64,000 nucleotides of DNA, taken from assembly GCA_965221485.1 (NCBI GenBank), contig OZ244893.1:3658001-3722000 (forward strand), in the 5' to 3' direction. Of the stretch, positions 44,298 through 52,702 are shown piece after piece. Position 1 is the stretch's first letter. Each line of letters opens with the position of its first letter. This DNA is from JAJEBT01 sp965221485 (GTDB lineage: Bacteria > Pseudomonadota > Alphaproteobacteria > MPNO01 > UBA830). Below the pieces are notes generated by a model. The model was not told where the DNA came from. It did no database searches and saw nothing but the letters and a program-made list of their open reading frames with translations. Made by a program: the position numbers and the translations under genes.

Positions 44298-44622
44298 CAT
44301 CGGCCATGATTTCGAAGCCAGGCCATGTCCCATTTGTTGCGTCCGGTATCAGGCCGAACACAGGCCGGACCACGACCTCGCTCGCGCAAGTTCCCGAATT
44401 CCCCCAGGACGCCAGCTCCGAGACCCATGTCATGTTGAATATCGGTTTGACAGCGCTGTCCTGAAAAATCGAGCCGCGCGGCACCAGCGGACTAATGATG
44501 CGTCCCGGTGGCCTCTTGTCCGCCGTGACTGTCTCGACCCGACCGGAGAAGCAGGACCCTACACCGGGCTGTAAGTCAAACCGGTTTCGGGATTGATCCG
44601 AGATCCTGCAGCTTCCGCCGGT
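44298..44622. other. Intergenic region between convergent pta and enoyl-CoA hydratase genes
   Basis: No firm gene is seen in these 325 bases. A minus-strand frame is open from 44622 to a TGA at 44284-44286, overlapping the end of pta antisense, but it has no ATG and no motif I know. No terminator with a U-tract was found. Confidence 0.4.
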
Positions 44623-45345
44623 TCAGCCGCGCATACCGTCTGCCGAGTTCACCGTGACATGCATATTGCGCGCAAGATCGACGGCGCTCTCCACCGACAT
44701 GGAATACGCAAGACGTGCATACTCCTTGACACCCAGAATGGCTGGTCGGGGCGCTGCTTCCAGGTCCTTTCGCAACTCCGAAAAACCGCTTTCCAGCTGA
44801 TCTTCCGGAAAGACATCACTGACAATACCCAGATCCTGCGCCCGGTGGGCATCAATTTCCTTTGTCGAATAGATCAGATAGGTGAGCGCCTTGCGGGGAA
44901 CGCGGTCGGCGAGCGACGACATTGCAATAGTCGGCATGATCCGGTGTCCCATTTCGGGCAGGCGAAAGGTAGCTGCTTCACTGGCAAGAGTGATGTCGCA
45001 CAAGGTGGAGAGCACGCAGCCAAAGCCGATGGCCCGGCCCTGAACCAGACCAATGACCGGAACCGGAGACCTCCGAAACGCCTGGCCACAGCCAAAGATC
45101 ATATCGTTCTCGCTTCGGCGCTCATAGGCAGTCAATTGCCTGACGGGAGCGTTTCCCATCCCGGCGCGTCCGGTACAAAAATCAGGGCCGGCGCCACGCA
45201 GTACAATAAAGTGTGAATCGCAGGCGGCCGTTATGGCTTCACCCAGCCGGACAGCCATCTCGTTGGTGACCGCATTCCCTTCCCCGGGTCGGTTGAGGGT
45301 TATCTGTGTTATCGGACCAATAGTTTCCACCAGGATTTCCGACAT
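44623..45345 (-). CDS. Enoyl-CoA hydratase/isomerase family protein
   Basis: This 240-residue crotonase-fold protein starts at ATG 45345 (MSEILVETIG) with GGGAG 9 bases upstream; the longer frame to 45510 lies in the Mo-hydroxylase gene. It has the crotonase oxyanion-hole segments GPDFCTGRA and QGRAIGFGCVL, and a glutamate in LPEMGHRIMP close to a catalytic position. Acyl-CoA hydration, isomerisation or hydrolysis are all possible. It is last in the minus-strand TRAP operon, 19 bases after the Mo-hydroxylase subunit, so it probably acts on a CoA derivative of the transported acid. Confidence 0.85.
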   Translation of the reverse strand: MSEILVETIGPITQITLNRPGEGNAVTNEMAVRLGEAITAACDSHFIVLRGAGPDFCTGRAGMGNAPVRQLTAYERRSENDMIFGCGQAFRRSPVPVIGLVQGRAIGFGCVLSTLCDITLASEAATFRLPEMGHRIMPTIAMSSLADRVPRKALTYLIYSTKEIDAHRAQDLGIVSDVFPEDQLESGFSELRKDLEAAPRPAILGVKEYARLAYSMSVESAVDLARNMHVTVNSADGMRG

Positions 45346-45364
45346 TCCGAGTATCTCCCTTGCT

Positions 45365-47734
45365 TCAGTCTTGCTGCCTGACGGCCTGGAGCACATGCCA
45401 CAGCCGTTCGGTCGTGACCGGCATTTCGACGTGATCAATTGCTGTACCGGACAGTGCGTTGACGACCGCATTGACGTAGGCGGCCAGGGACGGCGTTGTT
45501 CCGCCCTCACCGCCGGCGCGAATGCCGAGCGGATTATCGGGTGTCGCGACCTCGCTGATCACAGTCCGGAAATACGGAAACCCGTCGGCGCGCGGCAAGG
45601 CATAATCCATGAATGAAGCGGTCACGGCCTGTCCGGTTTCCGGATCCCATGCGAACTCCTCCATGATGGCTTCTCCGAGACCCTGGACGATGCTGCCGTG
45701 AGCCTGTCCGTGAAGAATCAGAGGGTTGATCGCCCGGCCGACATCATCGACAGCTGCGTATTGGCAGATTTCGACTGTTGCTGTCTCAGGATCCAGTTCG
45801 ACTTCACAAACATGGGATCCATAAGGAAACGCCGCGACCTGTACGGTCCGGTCCCCGATGCCCCGAAGAGATCCGGAGAGGTCGTTCGGCAGATCTTCGC
45901 CGCGCGCGGCTGCTGCCGCGGCCTCGAACAGGCCCAGGGCACGATCGGTCCCCGAGACGCGGAAGGAGCCGGCCTCGAATGCAAGGTCCTCGACGGCCAC
46001 TTCCAGCACATGAGCTGCAATCCGGAAACCCTTGTCCAGGATCTCTTCGGTCGCGATCCCCATAGTAAGACCGGCAAGGCGCATGGAGCGTCCGGAATGT
46101 GATCCTCCTCCCTCCGACACGATCGTCGTGTCTCCGGTTATGACGCGAACCTGTTCGATATCAACACTCAGCCATTCTGCGGCCAGCTGTGCAAAGCTGG
46201 TCTCGTGACCCTGGCCGCTGGACAGTGTCCCGATAACCACATCGACCTGTCCCTCGGGTTGAATGGTGATTTCAGCTCGTTCCCGCGGGGCGCCGGTCGA
46301 CGTTTCGATGTAATTGGCGATACCAATTCCGCGTCGCCTTCCGCGGCCTTCACTCCGGTTGCGTCGTGCCTCGAAGCCCGACCAGTCTGCGGTCTCGAGA
46401 ACAGTCTCCATGGCAGCCGGGTAATCGCCGCTGTCGTAGGTCATTCCGAGAGGATTTGCGTACGGGAGTTCCGACGGCCGGAGCAGGTTTTTTCGTCTCA
46501 GTTCGAGGCGATCGAAACCATGGGTCTCGGCAGCAAGATCGACCAGCCTTTCGAGAACGAACATGACCTCGGGTCGTCCGGCGCTGCGATAGGGATTGGT
46601 CGGCGGCGTATTGGTCATGACGGCCAGCGCCCGAAAATAGGCGGCAGGAACCGCATACAGGCCAGTCATGATTTCTACGCCCTTGGTCAGGGGTACGAAA
46701 GAAACCGTATGGGCGCCGACATTACTGACATTCTCTCCCCGCATCGCCACGAAACGGCCGTGTCGGTCGAGTGCCAGTTCTGCGGTGACAGACAGGTCGC
46801 GACCCTGGTAGTCGCTGAGGAATGCCTCGGTTCGGTCTGCCGTCCACTTGACAGGGCGACCAAGCCGCCGCGCCGCCCATGGAACAAGGGCGAACTCCGG
46901 AAACAGTGCGTTTCGGGTACCGTAATTTCCACCCACATCCCGGGCAACGACCCGAACCGAATCCTCGTCAACACCAAGAATTCCGGCGATTTCACGTTTG
47001 GGCCGAACCACAGCGCCACCGCCGGCGTAGAGGGTGTAGCGTCCCGCGCCGGGATCATAGTCACCAACGGCCGCACGAGGCTCGAGGGGCACTCCGGTGA
47101 CACGGGGAATTCTGGTTTCGAGGCGAACCGTGAAATGCGCCCGCTCGAAAGCCTGTCGGGTGGCATGCCGGTCCCCGACGTCAGCGTCTATACATATGTT
47201 GGTTGCCTGATCATCCCGCAGGCTTGGTGCGTCCGGTTGAACGGCCAGCAGGGCGTCGGTCACCGAGGGCAGGGGCCTGTAGTCGACCTGGACCAGTTCC
47301 GATCCGTCTCGCGCGCGGGCTGCTGTTTCCGCAATCACCACGGCAACGGCTTCTCCGACAAACCGCGCCCGGTCCGCGGGGAGGGGAAAATGGGGGACTT
47401 CCCGTCGCGGCGTTCCGTCCCGGTTGACGAGATCGATATCGGGCGGACTGGTCGGCGTCGGTCGGTGAGGGATGCGGTGAAGTCCGTCTTCCACGGCGTC
47501 CCTTCCTGTCAGCACCGCCAGAATGCCGGGCAGGGCCAGAGCTTCGGAGACGTCGATACCAAGAATTTCGGCATGTGCGTGGGGCGAGCGCACCATGACG
47601 GCATAGGCCTGACCGGGGAGGTTGAAATCATCGGAAAAACAGCCCTTGCCCCGAAGCAATCGAAGATCTTCCTTGCGATGGAGCGGGCGGCCGATTGCGG
47701 CCCCGGTCGATGGAAGTCTGGTTGCTGTTTTCAA
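45365..47734 (-). CDS. Xanthine dehydrogenase-family molybdenum-binding subunit, orphan
   Basis: This 789-residue large subunit of the molybdenum hydroxylase family has the N-terminal AIGRPLHRKEDLRLLRGKG, RSPHAHAEIL, the DVGGNYGTR domain, and the catalytic glutamate E743 in AGGEGGTTP. There is no ATG; the best start is TTG at 47734, which overlaps the DctM stop as TTGA and implies coupled translation. The small iron-sulfur and FAD subunits that normally accompany it are absent from the window, so it must borrow them or use another electron acceptor. Linked to a TRAP carboxylate importer, it probably hydroxylates the imported acid. A longer frame to 48373 is antisense-like overlap with DctM. 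Confidence 0.88.
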   Translation of the reverse strand: MKTATRLPSTGAAIGRPLHRKEDLRLLRGKGCFSDDFNLPGQAYAVMVRSPHAHAEILGIDVSEALALPGILAVLTGRDAVEDGLHRIPHRPTPTSPPDIDLVNRDGTPRREVPHFPLPADRARFVGEAVAVVIAETAARARDGSELVQVDYRPLPSVTDALLAVQPDAPSLRDDQATNICIDADVGDRHATRQAFERAHFTVRLETRIPRVTGVPLEPRAAVGDYDPGAGRYTLYAGGGAVVRPKREIAGILGVDEDSVRVVARDVGGNYGTRNALFPEFALVPWAARRLGRPVKWTADRTEAFLSDYQGRDLSVTAELALDRHGRFVAMRGENVSNVGAHTVSFVPLTKGVEIMTGLYAVPAAYFRALAVMTNTPPTNPYRSAGRPEVMFVLERLVDLAAETHGFDRLELRRKNLLRPSELPYANPLGMTYDSGDYPAAMETVLETADWSGFEARRNRSEGRGRRRGIGIANYIETSTGAPRERAEITIQPEGQVDVVIGTLSSGQGHETSFAQLAAEWLSVDIEQVRVITGDTTIVSEGGGSHSGRSMRLAGLTMGIATEEILDKGFRIAAHVLEVAVEDLAFEAGSFRVSGTDRALGLFEAAAAAARGEDLPNDLSGSLRGIGDRTVQVAAFPYGSHVCEVELDPETATVEICQYAAVDDVGRAINPLILHGQAHGSIVQGLGEAIMEEFAWDPETGQAVTASFMDYALPRADGFPYFRTVISEVATPDNPLGIRAGGEGGTTPSLAAYVNAVVNALSGTAIDHVEMPVTTERLWHVLQAVRQQD

Positions 47735-49041
47735 AACATCAGGCCCAGCACGCCCGGGAGCCACAGGGTCAGGGCCGGAAATATGGCGATGATGGCAAGC
47801 CGTGTCAGGTCGGCAACGAAAAAGGGCGCGATTCCGCTGAAGATCGTCTTGAGCGGTACATCGGGTGCCATACCGTGCAGAACGAAAGGAATGATCCCGA
47901 TCGGAGGGGTGATCTGGCCGATTTCGATCACCATGATGTTGATAACGCCCCACCATATCGGGTCGAAGCCGAGCCCGACGACAAGCGGGAAGACAACCGG
48001 CAGGGTAATGATCATGGCGGCAACGGTCTCGAATATGCTGCCGAGAATGATGTACATGACCAGCAGCAGAACAATGACCATCCAGGGCTCGAGTCCCGAC
48101 GCCTCGATGGCACCGACAAGGACCGAAGGCATCTGACTGAGCGTGATGAAAAATGTGAAAATCGTGGCGCCGATGATGATGATGTAGATCAATCCGGTCG
48201 ACGCCGCGGTTTGCACAAGCACGTCCCGCAGGACAGCCATTGTGAGGCGGCCGCGCATCCAGGTGAAGGCGAAGGAAATGAAGCAGCCAACGGCTGCAGC
48301 CTCGAGTACCGTGAAAATACCGCCGTAAATGCCGCCGCTTACGATTCCGGCAAGAAGCAATACGCCCCAGCAACTCCTTATGACGGCGAGACGCTCACGC
48401 CATTGCATACGGTCTCCTGCCGGCCCGGCCCCCGGGCGCACGCGCACGTAAACCGCAATGGTGGTGAAATAGATGGCGATGCAGATCAGCCCCGGAACAA
48501 CGGCAGCGGCAAACAGCGCGATGACGAACTGCTCTGTCAGTACGGCATACAGGAGCATGAGATTTGAGGGCGGAATCAGGATACCGAGCGTGCCTCCGGC
48601 TGCAATGGATCCTGCTGCCAGGGAAGGCCGGTAGCTTCGCTCACGCATTTCGGGCAACGCGATACGCATGAAGGTCGAGGCGGTTGCCAGCGATGAGCCG
48701 CACACAGCGCCAAATCCGCCGCAGCCACCGATCGTGGCCATCGCCAGGCCACCCCGGTAATGGCCGATCAGGGCGTAGAAGAGGCGATACAGGTCGCCGG
48801 ACAGTCCGGCTGCAGCGGCGAAACTCCCCATCAGGAGAAACATCGGGATGGCTCCCAACTCCTGGGTAACGAGGACCTGGGTGGGTGCTGTCGCGAACAT
48901 CTTTATCGCGGGTTCGAGATCAACCAGCATCCACACGCCGAAGAAGCCGGCCGTTGCCATGGCAATCCCGATCGGCACATGCAGGGCAATCAGCAGCAGC
49001 ATCCCGGCGATACCGATCACAGCGATTGTAACGGGTTCCAT
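47731..49041 (-). CDS. TRAP transporter large permease, DctM-like
   Basis: This 436-residue permease with about twelve membrane segments belongs to the DctM family. Seen are LLLIALHVPIGIAMA at the N-terminus, GSFAAAAGLSGDLYRL, GGCGGFGAVCGSSLAT and GGTLGILIPPSNLMLLYAVLTEQ, and near the end PVVFPLVVGLGFDPIWWGV. It is the channel of a sodium-driven TRAP importer for organic acids with the DctQ- and DctP-like genes just upstream. It stands between them and the Mo-hydroxylase gene, overlapping the latter. Confidence 0.93.
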   Translation of the reverse strand: MEPVTIAVIGIAGMLLLIALHVPIGIAMATAGFFGVWMLVDLEPAIKMFATAPTQVLVTQELGAIPMFLLMGSFAAAAGLSGDLYRLFYALIGHYRGGLAMATIGGCGGFGAVCGSSLATASTFMRIALPEMRERSYRPSLAAGSIAAGGTLGILIPPSNLMLLYAVLTEQFVIALFAAAVVPGLICIAIYFTTIAVYVRVRPGAGPAGDRMQWRERLAVIRSCWGVLLLAGIVSGGIYGGIFTVLEAAAVGCFISFAFTWMRGRLTMAVLRDVLVQTAASTGLIYIIIIGATIFTFFITLSQMPSVLVGAIEASGLEPWMVIVLLLVMYIILGSIFETVAAMIITLPVVFPLVVGLGFDPIWWGVINIMVIEIGQITPPIGIIPFVLHGMAPDVPLKTIFSGIAPFFVADLTRLAIIAIFPALTLWLPGVLGLMF

Positions 49042-49056
49042 GGAACGATCTTCCTG

Positions 49057-49614
49057 TCAGACGCCGGAATCAACACTGGTGTGGACAGCCCTCGGGATGC
49101 CGTGACGGGCGCGCACAAGGGATTCGAGGACAACCATCATCTGGATCGCGCTGGAGATGATGATCAGTGCCGTGACCACCCACCACCAGGGGGCCTGAGG
49201 CAATTCGAGGACGGCTGTCGCCAGACCCGTCACCGTAACGTCATGGAGCGTGAAGCGAAAAAACTGCCAACTGAATAGAAAGAAGATTGTCAGAGTGACG
49301 AGACCACCAAAACTCTCCAGCCATAACGCACGTTTCGGTCCGATAGCGCGTCCGACAAACCGTATGGTCACGAAGTGCTGTCCGACCAGACAGATCGGGA
49401 AGAAACTGGCAACAATGACGGCGAGGTTGTATTTGCCGAGATCATCAACGCCAAGAATAGGTGCGTTGAACAACCACCGCATCAGAACGTCAGCTACGAT
49501 GGCTGCTGCCAGCCCAAGAATGGCAAGGGCGCCGATCAGCGCGATCCAGGTTGCACCAGGCCCGAGTACGCGCACCGTGTCAAACGGCCCGCGTACAGGG
49601 GTCTGTTCGGTCAT
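49057..49614 (-). CDS. TRAP transporter small permease, DctQ-like
   Basis: This 185-residue membrane protein has four hydrophobic segments, near residues 18-45, 55-72, 90-110 and 140-160, and the usual GVDDLGKYNLAVIVASFFPICL pattern of DctQ. It forms the membrane complex with DctM. It starts 9 bases after the stop of the binding-protein gene. DctQ proteins are weakly conserved; size, topology and position support the call. Confidence 0.9.
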   Translation of the reverse strand: MTEQTPVRGPFDTVRVLGPGATWIALIGALAILGLAAAIVADVLMRWLFNAPILGVDDLGKYNLAVIVASFFPICLVGQHFVTIRFVGRAIGPKRALWLESFGGLVTLTIFFLFSWQFFRFTLHDVTVTGLATAVLELPQAPWWWVVTALIIISSAIQMMVVLESLVRARHGIPRAVHTSVDSGV

Positions 49615-49623
49615 GCCGGCACC

Positions 49624-50631
49624 CTATGAAGCGGAACGGATGTCCTTCAGGATTTTCTGAAGCGCGTCATATTTCTTGCGCCCGTCCTCTTGGTTGGCAA
49701 TCCACTGGTCGTGATAGGCCTTGAAGATCTGGTTGAACAGCTTTTCGTTTTCCTCTTTCGAGGGGCGGACGATCGTGCGTTCCCCGGGATCGGTTCGCAA
49801 GTTGCGGCCGTCATTCTCGTAGTAGTTGCCCATTGCCCTGGTCAGGGTCAATCCTCCGTGTCGCGCCAGCGCATCCTTCGATTTTTGTGACAATTGCTTG
49901 TAGACATCCCTGTGCATCACGATGATGAAGGTCCGAACGCCAAGAGGCAGATCGATATGGGTCTTGATCAATGGTGTAATGCGGAAGGTGCCAAGCGCCG
50001 ACCAGCCGGCAAGCGCACCCTGGATAACGCCTCGATTGAGAGACTCGGCAACCTGCCGGATGGACATGCCAACCGGGGTTCCCCCCAGTTTCTTGACGAC
50101 ATCGGCTTCGGCCTTGCCCGGAACCCGGAACTTGAGTCCCTTGATCCCGTCGAGTGACGTGATTTTTCGGTTCAGATGGATTCCGCTGTTGTCATTTGTG
50201 TAGACGGCAAGGACTTCAGCCTTTTCCAGACCTCCGAGAAGCCCTTGCTGGTACATTTTCCAGATGGCGACAGAAGCTTCGGCCGATCCTGTGCCCTGAA
50301 ACATGTAAGGGAGCGCGAAGATCGTGAAGTCCGGAAACAGTTTGGGTGTGTAGGCAGGAAGGACCTGACTGGCATCCTGGATCTTGTTGAGCACGCCTTC
50401 CCACTGTTTTCTCGGGCTGCGTATCAGGGCGCCGCCCCAGAATTCCTTGAATTGAAGACCTCCTGCGCTGTCTTTTTCGGCAGCACGGAGAAACGGGATG
50501 ATGATGTCCTTCAGATAAGCCGCAGTCGGCGGTGTGAAGGAACCGATCTTGACCGTAACCGGGTTGGCGGCCTGGAGCGGGCCTGTGCAAAGCAGTAACG
50601 CGGCTGCGCCGATCAGGTGTCTGAATTTCAT
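49624..50631 (-). CDS. TRAP transporter substrate-binding protein, DctP-like
   Basis: This 335-residue binding protein has a signal peptide to about residue 21. It then reads VTVKIGSFTPPTAAYLKDI, KEFWGGALIRSP, LPYMFQGTGSAE and ALNRGVIQGALAGWS-like segments (LNRGVIQGALAG at about 195), matching the DctP/TAXI fold. An arginine in KGLKFRVPGKAE is where family members hold the substrate carboxylate. It is the first gene of the operon DctP-DctQ-DctM-Mo hydroxylase-crotonase. The ligand is probably an organic acid, not further defined. Confidence 0.92.
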   Translation of the reverse strand: MKFRHLIGAAALLLCTGPLQAANPVTVKIGSFTPPTAAYLKDIIIPFLRAAEKDSAGGLQFKEFWGGALIRSPRKQWEGVLNKIQDASQVLPAYTPKLFPDFTIFALPYMFQGTGSAEASVAIWKMYQQGLLGGLEKAEVLAVYTNDNSGIHLNRKITSLDGIKGLKFRVPGKAEADVVKKLGGTPVGMSIRQVAESLNRGVIQGALAGWSALGTFRITPLIKTHIDLPLGVRTFIIVMHRDVYKQLSQKSKDALARHGGLTLTRAMGNYYENDGRNLRTDPGERTIVRPSKEENEKLFNQIFKAYHDQWIANQEDGRKKYDALQKILKDIRSAS

Positions 50632-51251
50632 GACGCTTTATCCTCACCTCGGTTTGTTGGCTGGGGCATCTTGTGTGCCTCATGAGCAAGATGGTGCCCC
50701 GGATCTCTGCAGAGTTCAAGAGAAGAGGCCTGTGGCTGGCCTGGAACGGAGATGGTCCTGCCGTGGGCTACAGGCCTGGTTGTTTCCATATTCCAAACCT
50801 GTTCGTCTCCTCTCGGAATGCGGCCGGCCGGATCATTCTCTGTTGTGTCAGGAAAGCCGATCGGATTCCGGACGAGGCTCCGATATCGAAGTGAGGTGCG
50901 ACGGGTGCCAGCCTGTCTGGCAGATGATGTGGGCAGGGTTGCATGTTGCCGGTTAATCCGCAGTCTTGAGGGTCCGGAACCCGATCCGTCAACCGGAAGA
51001 GCCCGCATAGGCCCTGGATCAATTGTCCTTGCTCGCTCTCAAGGGCGGCATACAGGCATTTTGACCGGCCGCCAATCGAAGCGGGGCGGTTCGCGGATCG
51101 CTTCGCACGGCGACAGCTGCTGTTTCAAACCTACGGCGGCATTGGCGAACCCGGGTGAAGGTGCTGCCATGGTTCGAGGTTTCGTCCTCGGTGCCAAGCT
51201 CTCCAGGAGCCGGTTTTCTCTCGTGAAACTGCGTGCAGAGTCCGGCCGTGC
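50632..51251. other. Gene-poor stretch upstream of the TRAP operon
   Basis: These 620 bases should contain the TRAP operon promoter near 50640-50700. I see no gene, RNA or repeat to support; the open frames have unusual composition and no motif. Together with the Fic and HipA relics to the right it forms a 2-kb decayed zone. Confidence 0.45.
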
Positions 51252-51632
51252 CTATTCCGTGGGAAGCTGCACGTCGTAGCGGGTATTGCGCCCACTGCCT
51301 TCAAGTCTTCTGATCGCGCCCATTTTCAGGAGTTCGGACAGGTCACGGATTTCTGTTGCCTTCGAGCAATCCGTAATCCTGGTGTATTTCTGCGCGCTCA
51401 TTCCGCCCTTGAAGCCTTCCGGTCCTTCGCGAAGCATGCGGTTCAGCGCCTTGGTCTGCCGCTTGTTGAGCCGGTCAGCATAGGTGCTCAGAAAGCGAGC
51501 CTTCGCCAGGACAAAGGATATCTGGTCTTTCGCCCGTCTCTGGGATACGAGCACGAGCCCGGTGAACCAGATCAGCCACTCGGTAATGTCGAGGCCGCCC
51601 TGGCTCGTACGGCCCCGGGCTTCCTGATCTGA
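51252..51632 (-). pseudogene. C-terminal relic of a Fic-family protein
   Basis: On the minus strand the frame is open from about 51632 to the stop at 51252-51254. Residues QGGLDITEWLIWF, then LAKARFLSTYADRLNKRQ, SAQKYTRITDCSKATEIRDL and LEGSGRNTRYDV correspond to the linker helices and C-terminal winged helix of Fic proteins. The AMPylation motif HPFxxGNGR and the whole Fic core are missing, so no transferase can be made. Homology begins at about 51612, only a few bases from where the HipA relic begins on the other strand. Confidence 0.7.
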
Positions 51633-52108
51633 TCAACCTGTTCACAAGCAGCGACACGCCTCTTCACGATCAGCGATTGATCATGAAAGCCGCGATTGTA
51701 TTCTGGTTGCTGGCTGCAACCGATGGACATGCCAAGAATTTCAGCCTGCTTTTGCACCCGCGCAGCCGATTTTGTCTGACACCGTTTTATGATGTGATGT
51801 CGGTTCAGCCGCTCTGCGACGCAAAGCAGCTGCGGCGCTGGCCAATGAAACTGGAGATGGCCGTGGGCAAAAATCGTCATTACCGGGTTTGCGAGACTGC
51901 TCCGCGCCATTTCCTCCAAACGGCCGATGCCTGCGGTATGGGCGACAGCATTGTTGCCGAGATCTTCGCAGACCTGCTGGGTCAAAGCGATAAGGCCATA
52001 ACAGACACGGTTTGCTCATTGCCCAGAGGCTTTCCGGCAGCGCTCACCGATTCCATCGTTGGTGGCTACCGCCGCCGATTGGGCCAGCTTGAAGCCGTCG
52101 CCGCATAG
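51587..52108 (+). pseudogene. C-terminal relic of a HipA-type kinase toxin
   Basis: The plus-strand frame open from 51587 (homology from about 51605, GPGLPDLINLF) to TAG at 52106-52108 encodes the C-terminal half of a HipA kinase. It includes the catalytic loop ATDGHAKNFSLLL and the metal-binding LTPFYDVMS, then the helical C-terminal part. The N-terminal subdomain and ATP P-loop are missing and no HipB antitoxin is adjacent. A TTG at 51677 could start a shorter product, but the gene is broken at the junction with the Fic relic. Confidence 0.72.
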
Positions 52109-52702
52109 ATCAGCATGTTCATCGGTATGATCACCACGACTATGCCGGTGATCGCCGTTATGACGTTGAAGTCGACGGCGACCATGATTACCACCGCCGC
52201 CGTCATCGCGTTCCGCTGCAAAGGTAAGTTTCTCTGTGAAATCGAATGGCCGCGTCTGCGTCGTATTGGGGGCCCTTGCGTCCTCGGCCCAATACGCCCG
52301 TACGGTTTCAAGGATACGGCGGTTCGCGGCCTTATCCGGCGGGGCCTGGCGGACCGGGAAACAACAGCAAAAGTTGGTGCGTAGAGGCCAGGAGAACCGC
52401 GATCGGCAGACCAACCCCTGGCTCCTCCATTGTGAATAAATACGTGGGCCGGAAGCCCTGCATGTTCCTGCCCATTGCGGACGGAAAACCTTGTACCAGA
52501 GGCCTGCAGCGCCAACTCTCAGGGTCGGACCGGGAAGCGCCATCTTCAAAACGTACCAACCGGAAATCAATCAGAATTATCGGGCAACTCCTGAACCCGG
52601 TCCCGATGAAGCATCCGGGAAATCCAGACTCTGAAAATCGGCAAACAACAGATGCGGATTTCAGGGTTATCCCACACTGGGCATCCGGTTCCGCCCAGCC
52701 CC
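52109..52702. other. Non-coding or decayed stretch before the UbiD-like gene
   Basis: No convincing gene is seen in these 594 bases. Several frames stay open on both strands, which is common at this GC content, and one minus-strand frame contains a short hydrophobic run, but I cannot assign a family. It lies at the 3' ends of the HipA relic and the UbiD-like gene. Confidence 0.45.

Noticed and set aside
46205..48136. 643-codon plus-strand open frame
   Set aside because: It is antisense to the Mo-hydroxylase and DctM genes, which have complete motifs; its own sequence shows none.
47735..48373. N-terminal extension of the Mo-hydroxylase frame to 48373
   Set aside because: It overlaps DctM in another frame and reads as low-complexity His/Arg-rich shadow; family similarity starts at the TTG at 47734.
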